NCBI RefSeq assembly: GCF_900323885.1
Contig: NZ_OOHJ01000021.1
Location: 1 to 64,000, forward strand
Length of the DNA stretch: 64,000 nucleotides
Source: [Actinomadura] parvosata subsp. kistnae
Lineage (GTDB): Bacteria > Actinomycetota > Actinomycetes > Streptosporangiales > Streptosporangiaceae
Direction: 5' to 3'
The notes under the pieces are model-generated. The model did no database searches and was not told the origin of the DNA. It saw nothing but the letters and a program-made list of their open reading frames with translations. The position numbers were made by a program, and so were the translations under genes. Below, in pieces: positions 1-8,292 of this stretch (within the stretch, counting starts at the first letter, position 1; the number at the start of each line of letters is the position of its first letter).

Positions 1-137
1 ACGCCGAACGCGCGGGAGAGATTGGAGACCTTGCCGTCCCTGCGTTCCAGGACCGTGACGGCCACGCCCGACTCCGCCAGGTCCCCCGCGAGCAGCAGCC
101 CGGTGGGGCCCGCTCCTACGACGATCACCTCGGCCAT
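1..137 (-). CDS. FAD-dependent monooxygenase, N-terminal part (runs off the window)
   Basis: Only the first 45 codons are present; the gene continues beyond the left edge. The start begins MAEVIVVGAGPTGLLLAGDL, a textbook Rossmann FAD-binding GxGxxG motif of the PheA/TfdB/UbiH-type aromatic hydroxylases, followed by an acidic/arginine pair (VLERRDG) that would bind the FAD ribose. The ATG at 137-135 is preceded by AAGGGAAGG. A possible TTGACA -35 (201-196, minus strand) lies under a palindrome just upstream, so the gene is probably repressor-controlled. Substrate cannot be told from the fragment. Confidence 0.85.
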   Translation of the reverse strand, partial: MAEVIVVGAGPTGLLLAGDLAESGVAVTVLERRDGKVSNLSRAFG

Positions 138-195
138 GTCGCCTTCCCTTCACGTCAACGTCTGTTGGCACCACTCAATCACCCCGTTCGAGGAG

Positions 196-226
196 TGTCA
201 ACACGTGTTGGCCAACAGTTGTTGAC
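196..226. promoter_or_regulatory. 30-bp imperfect palindrome, candidate operator of the flanking monooxygenase
   Basis: Bases 197-226 form a near-perfect inverted repeat centred on 211/212: outer arms GTCAACA and TGTTGAC, inner core TGTTGGCCAACA. A further TGTTGGC half-site sits at 162-168. The palindrome overlaps a TTGACA hexamer (minus strand, 201-196) with a 17-nt spacer to TTGAGT, so a bound dimer pair would block the monooxygenase promoter. The cognate regulator is not identifiable inside the window. Confidence 0.55.
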
Positions 227-227
227 C

Positions 228-965
228 TTACTGAGACGCTGTGCACAACCCGACCAGCGAAGGGACCAGCCGCTCCAGCAACTCCTGGTCGCGGGGGTTG
301 GCGGGCGCGTACTCGGTGATGCCCAGTCCCGCGATCGGGTGCCGGGCGGCCAGCTCGGCGACGGCCTCGGTCAGCGCCTGTGCCGACAGGCCGTCCGGCT
401 CGGGGTAGCCGACCGAGGTGATGCCGTCCAGGACGTCGAGGTCCACGTGCACGTAGACGACGGCGTCCGGGCCGATGGCGTCCAGGCCGCCGATGCCCGC
501 GCGGCGGATGTGCTCGGACTCGGCGGGATCCAGCGAGCGCGTGCCGGCCAGCGCGATCCGGGACGGGTGCAGCGCGGGGGAGCGGACGAGGTCGGCCGGG
601 CCCTCGCCCTGCAGCGTGCGCAGGATCATGCCGTGGAAGGCGCCCGACGGGGAGGTGGCGGGGGTGTTCATGTCGCCGTGGGCGTCGAACCAGGCGACGT
701 GCAGCCGGTCGCCGTGCCGGCGCAGCGCGGCCGTGATCGGCTCCAGCTCGACGCCGCAGTCGCCGCCGACCGTGACGACGAAGCCGTCCTGGGGGAGTGC
801 CTGGCGGACGCGGTCGGCGGTCTCGGCGAGGGTGGCGCCGGTCTCGACCCGGACGTGCGCGTCCGCGGGGATCATGGCGGCCAGCCGGGCGGCGCCTTCG
901 ACGAGCCGGGGCGCCGTGGGCGAGGCCGACCCCTGCCACTGGGGCACTTCGACGACGGTGAGCAT
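228..965 (-). CDS. Ureohydrolase (arginase/agmatinase/formiminoglutamase superfamily) protein
   Basis: 245 aa. The ATG at 965 has the Shine-Dalgarno AGGAGGAG. Ureohydrolase motifs are in order: VGGDCGVE (residues 67-73), FDAHGD (93-98) and HVDLDVLD (173-180), the last two giving Asp94/His96/Asp98 and Asp175/Asp177 of the Mn site. The first motif normally reads GGDH, with the His a metal ligand; here residue 70 is Cys. The enzyme family hydrolyses guanidino groups (arginine, agmatine, formiminoglutamate), but the substrate here is unknown. It is divergent from a LysR regulator 98 bp away, its likely controller. Confidence 0.8.
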   Translation of the reverse strand: MLTVVEVPQWQGSASPTAPRLVEGAARLAAMIPADAHVRVETGATLAETADRVRQALPQDGFVVTVGGDCGVELEPITAALRRHGDRLHVAWFDAHGDMNTPATSPSGAFHGMILRTLQGEGPADLVRSPALHPSRIALAGTRSLDPAESEHIRRAGIGGLDAIGPDAVVYVHVDLDVLDGITSVGYPEPDGLSAQALTEAVAELAARHPIAGLGITEYAPANPRDQELLERLVPSLVGLCTASQ

Positions 966-1028
966 GGTGGTTCTCCTCCTGGTCGTGGTGGATCGACAGT
1001 GTCGCCCGAGGTCTTCTGCAACGTCCAC

Positions 1029-1056
1029 TTAGCGTTCCTGCACGGATCTATAAGAT
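1029..1056 (+). promoter_or_regulatory. Candidate promoter of the LysR gene (leaderless)
   Basis: TTAGCG at 1029-1034 and TAAGAT at 1051-1056 are 16 nt apart, and TAAGAT lies 7 nt before the ATG at 1064, placing the transcription start at or next to the start codon. No Shine-Dalgarno is visible. This arrangement is why 1064 is preferred over the ATG at 1055. Confidence 0.5.
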
Positions 1057-1063
1057 GTGCTTG

Positions 1064-1942
1064 ATGCTGGATCCGGTCAGGTTGCGCCTGCTGTGCGAGT
1101 TCGCCGAGCACGGCACGATGACGGCCGTCGCCGAGGTGCTGGGCCTGACCTCGTCCGCCGTGTCGCAGCACCTCGCCGTCCTGGAGCGGGAGGCCGGGGT
1201 GCCGCTGTTCGAGCGGGCGGGGCGGCGGGTCCGGCTGACCGCCGAGGGGTGGCGGCTCGTGGGGCACGCGCGGGTCGTCCTCGACGCGCTGGACGCCGCC
1301 GAGGAGGATCTGCGCTCGGCCGCCACCCCGCGCGGGCCGGTCAGGGTGGCCTGCTTCGCCACGGCGGCCGTCGCGCGCCTGCTGCCCGCGATCGCCACCG
1401 CCAGGGGCCGCCATCCGGACCTGCGGGTGATCGTGCACGAGCTGGAGCCGCGCGAGGCCGTCGAGGCGCTGCGGGCCGGCCGGTGCGACCTGGCGGTGGC
1501 GTTCACCTACAGCCTGATCCCGGAGGAGGCGCCGCCCGGGGTGACCCGCCGGTTCCTGGGCGTGGAGCCCATGCTGATGGCCCTGCCCGCCGGCCACCAG
1601 GCCGCGGGCGGCGGGGTGGACCTGCGCGTGCTGCGCGAGGAGCCCTGGATCGCCGGCTCGGAGGGCACCAGCGACCACGAGATGCTCGACCGGGCCTGCG
1701 CGCTGGCGGGCTTCCGGCCGAACGTGGTGCACACGGCCGACGACTACGCGCTCGTGCTGCGGATGGTGCGGGAGGGTCTGGGGGTGGCCCTGGTGCCCGA
1801 GCTGGTCGCCACGGTGGTGGGGGTGCCGGCGGGGGTCGTGCTGCGCTCGATCTCCACGATCGAGATCACCCGCACCACGTACGCGTGCCTGCGCACGGCG
1901 ACCCCGGCCGTGAGCGCGTTGCTGGACCTGCTCCTCGGATGA
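1064..1942 (+). CDS. LysR-family transcriptional regulator
   Basis: 292 aa. The N-terminal winged helix-turn-helix spans residues 1-60 (FAEHGTMTAVAEVLGLTSSA, then SQHLAVLEREAGVPLFERAG), followed by the LysR substrate-binding domain to the end. Family members bind T-N11-A sites and respond to a small effector. It faces the ureohydrolase gene and probably regulates it and itself. Its stop overlaps an ATG at 1939 of the following methyltransferase (ATGA), so the two may be co-translated. Confidence 0.9.
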   Translation: MLDPVRLRLLCEFAEHGTMTAVAEVLGLTSSAVSQHLAVLEREAGVPLFERAGRRVRLTAEGWRLVGHARVVLDALDAAEEDLRSAATPRGPVRVACFATAAVARLLPAIATARGRHPDLRVIVHELEPREAVEALRAGRCDLAVAFTYSLIPEEAPPGVTRRFLGVEPMLMALPAGHQAAGGGVDLRVLREEPWIAGSEGTSDHEMLDRACALAGFRPNVVHTADDYALVLRMVREGLGVALVPELVATVVGVPAGVVLRSISTIEITRTTYACLRTATPAVSALLDLLLG

Positions 1943-1959
1943 TCGCCTACGCTCTTGGC

Positions 1960-2739
1960 ATGGACGGCGAGCCCCGTATCGATCGGACGAGACCGCATTC
2001 GGCCCGGGTCTGGAACTACCTGCTCGGCGGCACCGACAACTTCCCCGTGGACCGCCAGGCCGGCGACGAGCTGCTGCGCACGTTCCCGGATTTCGCGCAG
2101 GTGGCGCGGTTGCAGCGGGACTTCCTGCGCCGGGTGGTCGGCCACCTGGTCACGGAGGCAGGGATCAGGCAGTTCCTCGATCTGGGGTCGGGCCTGCCGA
2201 CGGCCGACAACACGCACGAGGTGGCGCAGCGGCTGGCGCCGGAGTCGCGGGTGGTCTACGTGGACAACGATCCGCTGGTGCTGGTGCACGCGCGGTCGTT
2301 GTTGTCGGGGTCGGCGGCGGGGGCGACCGACTATCTGCAGGCCGACGTGCGGGATCCGGAAGGGGTGCTCGCGGGGGCGGCCCGGACGCTGGACTTCTCG
2401 CGGCCCATCGGGTTGGTCATGTTGAGCATCGCGGGTCAGGTGCCGGACCACGGGGTGGCGGCAGGGCTGGTGCGGCGGTTCGTGGCGGCCTTGCCGGCGG
2501 GTAGCGCGCTGGCGCTGTCGGACGGGGTGTCGGTGAATCCGGCGCTGGTGGAGGCGGTGGATGCCTACAACCGGCGGGCCGCGTTCCCGTACACGTTGCG
2601 CACGCCTGAGCAGGTGGCGGGGTTCTTCGAGGGGTTGGAGCTGGTGCCGCCGGGCGTGGTGCCGACACCGTCGTGGCGGGCGCAGCCGCCGTCGGGTGTG
2701 GTGAGCGCGGTGTGCGGGGTGGGGCTGAAGGCTCAGTAG
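1960..2739 (+). CDS. SAM-dependent methyltransferase, DUF574 (PF04672) family
   Basis: 259 aa from ATG 1960; the overlapping ATG at 1939 would add seven residues. The family hallmark near the N terminus (PHSARVWNYLLGGTDNFPVD) is clear, followed by the SAM motif FLDLGSGLP and VVYVDNDPLVL for the ribose acidic residue. These proteins are common in Streptosporangiales and Streptomyces; their substrates are mostly unknown. TACGCT at 1948-1953 lies 6 nt before 1960 and could give a leaderless transcript. The stop overlaps the stop of the converging glutamine-synthetase gene by 7 bp. Confidence 0.85.
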   Translation: MDGEPRIDRTRPHSARVWNYLLGGTDNFPVDRQAGDELLRTFPDFAQVARLQRDFLRRVVGHLVTEAGIRQFLDLGSGLPTADNTHEVAQRLAPESRVVYVDNDPLVLVHARSLLSGSAAGATDYLQADVRDPEGVLAGAARTLDFSRPIGLVMLSIAGQVPDHGVAAGLVRRFVAALPAGSALALSDGVSVNPALVEAVDAYNRRAAFPYTLRTPEQVAGFFEGLELVPPGVVPTPSWRAQPPSGVVSAVCGVGLKAQ

Positions 2740-4102
2740 AGCCAGCGGTACGCGCGGATGATGGCGGCGGGGTCCAGGTCGGCGGCGCGGTCGGCGTCGG
2801 AGGTGCGGACGGCCCGGAAGGCGTCGATGAGGTCGTCGCCGAGCGCGGCGCGGATGCGGGGGTTGTCGTGGAGCGCGCGTAGCTGCTGCTGGACGGTGGT
2901 GGGCAGGCGGTGGATGCCGTGGTCGGCGCGTTGCTGGTCGGTCCAGGTGGCGGGGTCCTCCTGGATCGGGCCGGGCGGTGCGAGGCGGTCTTCGATGCCG
3001 GCCAGTCCCGCGGCGATGACGGCGGTGAGCGCCAGGTAGGGGTTGGCGGCGGCGTCGGAGGGTTTGAGCTCGATGTTGGCGTGGTCGGGGCCGAGGAGCG
3101 GGGTCGAGGGGATGAGGCGGAGTGCGGCTTCGCGGTTCTCGATGCCCCAGCAGGTGTAGGCGCCGGACCAGTAGCCGGGGCGCAGGCGCTGGAGTGAGGA
3201 GAGGCTGGGGGCGGTGATGGCGGTGATGGCGGGCAGGTCGCGGAGGAGGCCGGCGAGGTAGGCGGCGCCTTGGGGGGTGAGGCCGGCGGGGCCGTCGCCG
3301 CCGGACAGGAGGTTGGTGCCGTTGTGGCTGGGTGAGGTGTGCAGGTGCCAGCCGTTGCCGACGTGGCCGGGGGTCACGAGGGGCGCGAAGCTGGCGCGCA
3401 GGCCGTGGTGGTGGGCGGCGGCGTGGATGGTCTGCCGGGTGAGGAGCTGGTGGTCGGCGGCGGTGAGGGGGTCGGTGGGGGCGATGTTGAGCTCGTACTG
3501 GCCGGGGCCGTACTCGCCGTGGAGCTGGCCGATGGGGACGCCGTTGCGGTTGAGGTCGCGCAGGAGCTGTTCGGCGAAGGCGTCGACGGCGAGCATCTTG
3601 ACAGGGCCGTAGGAGGGGCCGTCGTAGACGGGGCGGGGGTCGTCGCGGGGGTCGTCGGCGGCGCTGAGGTGGAATTCGATCTCGTAGCCGGCGCGCAGGG
3701 TGATGCCGAGGTCGGCGGCCCGGGCGAGCTGGCGTTCGAGTGCGGTGCGCTGGTCGTAGGGCCAGGGGGTGCCGTCGGGGGCGATCTGCCGGCCGGGGCC
3801 CAGGCGAAGGCGGGTTGTCCGGCGAGCTGGACGATGCGGTCGGTGATGGGCAGCAGGCGGATGTCGCCTGAGGGGGTGGCCAGCGGGGGGTGGTCGAAGG
3901 TGATGGTGTCGTGGGAGTCGAAGACGGCGAAGAGGGGGGTGATGCCGACGCCGCGCCGGGTGGCGGCGGTGAACTGGTCGATGGGGACGGTGCGGGAGCG
4001 CGGGATGCCGTTGTTGTCGGCCCAGGCGATGATGACGCCGACGACGCCGTTGGCGGCGAGGTCGAGGTCGAGGGTGTCGGCTTGGGTGGTGTGGTCGAGC
4101 AT
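2733..4102 (-). CDS. Glutamine synthetase family protein (frameshifted as sequenced)
   Basis: Glutamine-synthetase fold ligase, 456 aa once repaired. The N-terminal beta-grasp part begins MLDHTTQADTLDLDL. The catalytic part carries GYEIEFHL (metal-binding glutamate), GQYELNIAP, NGWHLH and IELKPSDAAANPYLAL. The reading frame breaks at the GGGG run 3795-3798: upstream reads FAWAPAGRSP, downstream GRQIAPDGTPW. One extra C on the coding strand gives FAWAPGRQIAPDGTPW and a full-length protein. It resembles the GlnA-like gamma-glutamyl-amide ligases of actinomycetes (polyamine or amine detoxification) more than housekeeping GlnA, so the substrate is open. Start 4102 has AAGGGGG upstream. Confidence 0.8.
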
Positions 4103-4223
4103 GGGTGTCCCCCTTCGGTGGTCGGCCCGCGTGGCACCTTAGCGGGGGTGGAGCGGGGGTGCGGGGTGCCACGCTGGGGGCGTTCGGCCTGGTAGGGGGT
4201 TTGCCCGGGGTTGTGGGGATGGG

Positions 4224-5000
4224 TCAGCGGGGCGGGCCGGCGGCGATGGTGGCGCGGGCGTCGGGGACGCCGCCGCGCCACCAGCCCATGGCTTCGATCC
4301 ACCAGGTCAGGCCGGCGGCGGTGTAGGCGTCCAGGTGGCCGTCGGTGGCGCGCCCTTCGAGGGCGATGTCGTAGCCGTCGAGGGTGCCGCGTTGCTCGGC
4401 GAGGTAGTCGACGACCCGGGCGAACTCGGATGGGGGGACGGGGCGGTCGCGTCCGTACTCGTGGAAGGTGGGCATGGCGCCGTCCCAGCGGGCGGCGCGG
4501 CGGAAGCCGGCGCGGGTGGGCCAGCGGCCGGGGCACCAGATGGGGATGCGGGGCTGCTGGACGGGGGTGGGGTGCAGGCGTTGCCAGAGCCGGGTGAGCT
4601 GGTCGAGGCCGTGGTCGAGCTTGGCGGCGCGGGCCTTGAGATCGGGGTCCTCGCCGAAGTCGGTGTATTCGGCGTCGAGGGAGCCGAGGCCGGCGCCGAA
4701 GGTGAGGCGTCCCTGGGAGAGCCGGTCGAGGGTGGCGCTCTCCTTGGCGACGGTCTGGACGCGGCGGCGGGGGAGCGCGGTCATGAGGATGCCGAGGCGG
4801 ATGCGGTGGGTGCGGGCGGCGATGGCGGACAGGGTGACGGTGGGGTTGGCGACGGGCCAGGCGGGGTCGTGGTAGAGGAGGTGGTCCCACAGGTAGACGC
4901 CGTCCCAGCCGTGTTCTTCGGCCGTGACGGCGAGCTCGGTGAGGAGGGCGGGGTCGGCGAATTCGCCGACGTTGGGCAGGCCGATCGCGTAGCGCACCAT
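4224..5000 (-). CDS. LLM-class (F420-dependent type) oxidoreductase
   Basis: 258 aa, somewhat short for the 280-330-aa family. It starts MVRYAIGLPNVGEF and has the luciferase-like TIM-barrel features: YLWDHLLYHDP near residue 40, RTHRIRLGILMTALPRR near 65-80, and RLTFGAGLG near 100. In actinomycetes such proteins usually use cofactor F420 to oxidise or reduce small molecules; FMN use cannot be excluded. It lies 24 bp downstream of the DGPF protein gene on the same strand, suggesting one transcript, and 121 bp before the glutamine-synthetase gene. Confidence 0.85.
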   Translation of the reverse strand: MVRYAIGLPNVGEFADPALLTELAVTAEEHGWDGVYLWDHLLYHDPAWPVANPTVTLSAIAARTHRIRLGILMTALPRRRVQTVAKESATLDRLSQGRLTFGAGLGSLDAEYTDFGEDPDLKARAAKLDHGLDQLTRLWQRLHPTPVQQPRIPIWCPGRWPTRAGFRRAARWDGAMPTFHEYGRDRPVPPSEFARVVDYLAEQRGTLDGYDIALEGRATDGHLDAYTAAGLTWWIEAMGWWRGGVPDARATIAAGPPR

Positions 5001-5024
5001 GGGTTCAGGTTATGCGGCTGGTGA

Positions 5025-5354
5025 TCATTGTTGGTGGAACGGGCGTACTTCGATCTTCCGGTCGCAGACCTTGGACGCTTCGGCGGCGAGCTTGAGCGCC
5101 GTGTCGAGGTCGGGGGCCTCCCACACCCAGATGCCGGCGAGGTACTCCTTGGACTCGATGAAGGGGCCGTCGGTGAGGACGGGTTGCTCGCCGCGGTTGT
5201 CGACGACGGTGGCGGTGCCGGTGTCGGCGAGGCCGCCGGCGAAGACCCAGTGGCCGTCGGCGATGAGCTGCTCGTTGAAGGCGCTGATGGCGGGCTGGCG
5301 GTCGGTGCTGCCGGGGTTGTCCTTGTCGTCGATGACGGAAACCAGGTATCGCAT
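5025..5354 (-). CDS. YCII-family (DGPF domain) protein
   Basis: 109 aa. Start MRYLVSVIDDKDNPG at 5354 with AGGAGAT upstream. It is a single YCII-related ferredoxin-like domain containing the signature VLTDGPFIESKEYLAG. DGPF proteins are often encoded beside ECF sigma factors; here no sigma factor adjoins, but a second DGPF gene at 34838-35245 does have one. Function is unknown; it is probably co-transcribed with the LLM oxidoreductase. Confidence 0.85.
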   Translation of the reverse strand: MRYLVSVIDDKDNPGSTDRQPAISAFNEQLIADGHWVFAGGLADTGTATVVDNRGEQPVLTDGPFIESKEYLAGIWVWEAPDLDTALKLAAEASKVCDRKIEVRPFHQQ

Positions 5355-5517
5355 CTGGGAATGATCTCCTGTGCTCTCGGGTGGCTCAGCTACTTTGTCA
5401 GACTTGTGCGGTCGGGTGCGGACGGATGGTGACGTTCCCCTTCGTGTCTTGGCGGCCGATGATCGCGCCCCTATGTTGGTGATCGTTTCGCCGGCCCTCC
5501 GAACCCGCGGGGTGATC

Positions 5518-6585
5518 ATGGGATCCACGCGTACGAACCTGACCATTGTGGCGAGCGTCCTCCTCCTGGCCGGGCAGGCGGTGGGCGCGGGCCCGGCCGC
5601 GGCGGACGGCTGCCCGGCGGCCACCGGCCAGTGGGAGGTCACCGATCTGGGCGTGACCGGGAGCGCGCTCGACATCAACGACCTGGGGCAGATCGCCGGC
5701 TCCAGCGTGAGCGCGTCCGGCGAGCAGCGGGCGACCGTCTGGGACGGCGCGCAGGTGCTCGATCTGGGCGGTCTCGGCGGCGGGCACGCCTACGCCGGCG
5801 CTCTCGACGAGCACGGCAACGTCGTCGGCAGCAGCTACACGGCGGAGGAGAAGGGCCACGCCTTCCACTGGCGGGCCGGGACGATGACCGACCTCGGCGT
5901 CTTCGGCAGCGTCCCCACCCGGGCCCGCGACGTCAGCGCCGGCGTCATCGTGGGCGAGTACCGGCACGTGCTACCCAACCGCACGGCCCGCTACCAGGCG
6001 TTCCGCATCGAGAACGGGGTCAGGACCGACCTCGCCGCCGTCTCCGGCAGCAACGCGGCGGCCGTCAACCCGGCCGGGCAGATCGCCGGCACCCAGGGCC
6101 TCCTGGAGCCGCCGGGCCCGGCGAGCGGGCGGACCCACCGGGCCTTCCTGTGGGACGACGGCGTCATCACCGAGCTCGGCACGCTCGGCGGCCAGTGGAG
6201 CCAGGCCGAGGCGATCAACGGCGACGGCGACATCGTCGGCCAGTCGGCGCTCGGTGCGGACGGCGTGCTCGCGGGCGGCTTCATCTGGAGCGCCGGGGCC
6301 GGCATGCGGCGCCTGCCCGACGGCGGGGGCGTGGCGGCGCCCAAGGCGGTCAACGACGACGACGTGATCGCCGGCACGCTCACGTGCGCGGCGACCGGCA
6401 CCGCCGCCCACGCCGCCGTCTGGACCGGGCCTGACGCGGCGCCGGCCCTGCTGCCGGACCCGGCGACCGGCACCGCCACGATGGCCAACGCCGTCAACGC
6501 GCGGGGCGAGATCACCGGCTGGGCGGAGGCTCCCGACGGGTCGCGGCGCGCCCTGGTGTGGCGGCCCGCCACAAATCCAGAATGA
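5518..6585 (+). CDS. Exported HAF-repeat protein
   Basis: 355 aa. A signal peptide is evident (MGSTRTNLTIVASVLLLAGQ, then AVGAGPAAADG). The mature part is made of HAF-type extracellular repeats, each with an alternating INDxGxIAG segment and a GHAFHWRAGTMTDLG segment; about six are recognisable (near residues 55, 85, 115, 160, 210 and 305). Such repeats are predicted beta-propeller-like surface or secreted domains of unknown ligand. The ATG at 5518 follows GGGGTGATC; an upstream in-frame ATG at 5473 would add 15 residues and spoil the signal peptide. Divergent from the DGPF gene. Confidence 0.75.
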   Translation: MGSTRTNLTIVASVLLLAGQAVGAGPAAADGCPAATGQWEVTDLGVTGSALDINDLGQIAGSSVSASGEQRATVWDGAQVLDLGGLGGGHAYAGALDEHGNVVGSSYTAEEKGHAFHWRAGTMTDLGVFGSVPTRARDVSAGVIVGEYRHVLPNRTARYQAFRIENGVRTDLAAVSGSNAAAVNPAGQIAGTQGLLEPPGPASGRTHRAFLWDDGVITELGTLGGQWSQAEAINGDGDIVGQSALGADGVLAGGFIWSAGAGMRRLPDGGGVAAPKAVNDDDVIAGTLTCAATGTAAHAAVWTGPDAAPALLPDPATGTATMANAVNARGEITGWAEAPDGSRRALVWRPATNPE

Positions 6586-6690
6586 GTTGCCTTTTCTGCT
6601 GGACAATTCGCGCGCATTATGGCTCGCGATCGAGAGAAAGGGAGACATCTGTCTCATTGCGCGCGACGGAATTTCCTGCCCTCGCCTACG

Positions 6691-6715
6691 GGTCAGCCTT
6701 CTGACCTGGTTTTAT
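6691..6715 (+). terminator. Rho-independent terminator candidate after the HAF gene
   Basis: Stem GGTCAG (6691-6696), loop CCTT, complement CTGACC (6701-6706), followed by the T-rich tail TGGTTTTATT. The 204-bp interval 6586-6789 holds this hairpin and the amidase promoter region; no gene is seen there. Confidence 0.6.
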
Positions 6716-6789
6716 TCGCTATTTCGGTGCGGCGAAGCCGGTGATTCGCGCGAGACGGGATTCCGCCGGAAACCCTTACAGTCGCCTTC

Positions 6790-8250
6790 ATGGAAGACAC
6801 TTTTCAATCGGCAGAAGAGCTCGCTGCCGCAATGCGTGCCGGTGACGTGAGCTCGGTGGAGCTGACCGACGCGGCGATCGCCCGGATCGAGCGGGACGAC
6901 AAGGCGGTCAACGCGATCTGCGTGCCGGACTTCGACCGGGCGCGGGCCGCCGCCCGTGACGCCGACCGGGCTCGGGCCAGGGGCGAGGACCGGCCGCTGC
7001 TCGGCATCCCGGTGACGGTCAAGGAGTCGTACGACGTCGCCGGGCTGCCCACGACCTGGGGCATGCCGGCGTACCGCGACCACGTGCCGGCCGAGGACGC
7101 GGTGCAGGTGGCGCGGCTCAAGGCCGCGGGCGCGGTGGTGCTCGGCAAGACCAACGTGCCCCTGGGGTTGCAGGACATCCAGACCTTCAACGACATCTAC
7201 GGCACCACCGGCAACCCGTGGGATCCCGATCGCACGTCGGGCGGGTCGTCCGGCGGGTCGGCGGCGGCGCTGGCGTGCGGGTTCGGCGCGTTGTCCATCG
7301 GCTCCGACCTCGCCGGTTCGCTGCGTACCCCCGCGCATTTCTGCGGCGTCTACGCGCACAAGCCGACGCTCGGGCTGGCGGCGACGCGCGGCATGGCCGC
7401 GCCGCCGGCGCCGCCGTTGCCGGTCGAGCCCGACCTGGCCGTGGTCGGCCCGATGGCGCGCACCGCCCGTGACCTCACGCTCCTGCTGGACGTCATGGCC
7501 GGGCCGGATCCGCTGACGCTCGGCAAGGCGTACGAGGTGCGGCTGCCGCCCGCGCGCCACGAGCGGCTCGGCGACTTCCGGGTGCTGGTCCTGGACGAGC
7601 ATCCGCTCATCGCGACCGGCGCGGCCGTGCGGGCGGGCGTGAACCGGGTGGCCGGCGCGCTCGCCGAGGCCGGCGCCCGCGTCGAACGGCACAGCGCGCT
7701 GCTGCCCGATCTGGCCGAGGCGGCGACCCTCTACATGCAGCTGCTGATCTCGGGCGCCGTCGCGCGTTTCCCCGTCGATGCGCACGAGCAACTGCGGGCC
7801 CGCGTCGCCGGGCTGGACGCGGACGACCGGAGTCTCGACGCCGTGCGGCTGCGCGCCATGCTGTTCAGCCACCGCGACTGGATGGAGGCCAACCAGCGGC
7901 GCGAGGTGCACCGCCACGGCTGGCGGCGGCTGTTCGCCGAGTTCGACGCCGTGGTGTGCCCGATCACGCCGACGCCCGCGTTCCCGCACGACCACCACCC
8001 CAACCCGATGGAGCGGCGCATCGACGTCGACGGCGTCACGTTCGCGTACTTCGACCAGCTCGTGTGGGCCGGTCTGGCCACCATGCCCGGCCTGCCCGCC
8101 ACCGCCATTCCGGCGGGCCGTTCCCCGGAGGGGCTGCCGGTGGGGGTGCAGCTCATCGGCCCGATGTTCGAGGACCGCACGCCGCTGCGGCTGGCCGAGC
8201 TGCTGGAGCAGCGCATCGGCGGCTTCCGGGCACCGCACCAGGGTTGCTGA
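6790..8250 (+). CDS. Amidase (amidase-signature family)
   Basis: 486 aa hydrolase of amide bonds in the cytoplasm. The Ser-cisSer-Lys triad is visible: Lys78 (TVKESYD), Ser154 (TSGGSSGGSAAAL) and nucleophile Ser177 in GSDLAGSLRTPA; the usual GSDTGGS is slightly altered. The C terminus has the common ATMPGLPATAIPAG and GLPVGVQLIGP segments. Length is normal. There is no Shine-Dalgarno; TACAGT (6777-6782) ends 7 nt before the ATG, so the mRNA is probably leaderless. Substrate is unknown, and neighbours do not define a pathway. Confidence 0.9.
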   Translation: MEDTFQSAEELAAAMRAGDVSSVELTDAAIARIERDDKAVNAICVPDFDRARAAARDADRARARGEDRPLLGIPVTVKESYDVAGLPTTWGMPAYRDHVPAEDAVQVARLKAAGAVVLGKTNVPLGLQDIQTFNDIYGTTGNPWDPDRTSGGSSGGSAAALACGFGALSIGSDLAGSLRTPAHFCGVYAHKPTLGLAATRGMAAPPAPPLPVEPDLAVVGPMARTARDLTLLLDVMAGPDPLTLGKAYEVRLPPARHERLGDFRVLVLDEHPLIATGAAVRAGVNRVAGALAEAGARVERHSALLPDLAEAATLYMQLLISGAVARFPVDAHEQLRARVAGLDADDRSLDAVRLRAMLFSHRDWMEANQRREVHRHGWRRLFAEFDAVVCPITPTPAFPHDHHPNPMERRIDVDGVTFAYFDQLVWAGLATMPGLPATAIPAGRSPEGLPVGVQLIGPMFEDRTPLRLAELLEQRIGGFRAPHQGC

Positions 8251-8292
8251 GTGTGCGAGATCGGGGTGTAAGAAAGTCGTCCCGCGGACCAC

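Noticed and set aside
1744..4890. Very long arginine/proline-rich open frame on the minus strand spanning several genes
   Set aside because: It is a GC-bias shadow: composition is Arg/Pro/His only and it runs through the LysR, methyltransferase, glutamine-synthetase and LLM genes, which have real domain motifs.
5518..6585. Repeated DNA in the HAF gene and in 58857-59200 as a possible CRISPR-like array
   Set aside because: The periodicity is in-frame coding repetition of protein domains, with no short palindromic repeats or unrelated spacers.
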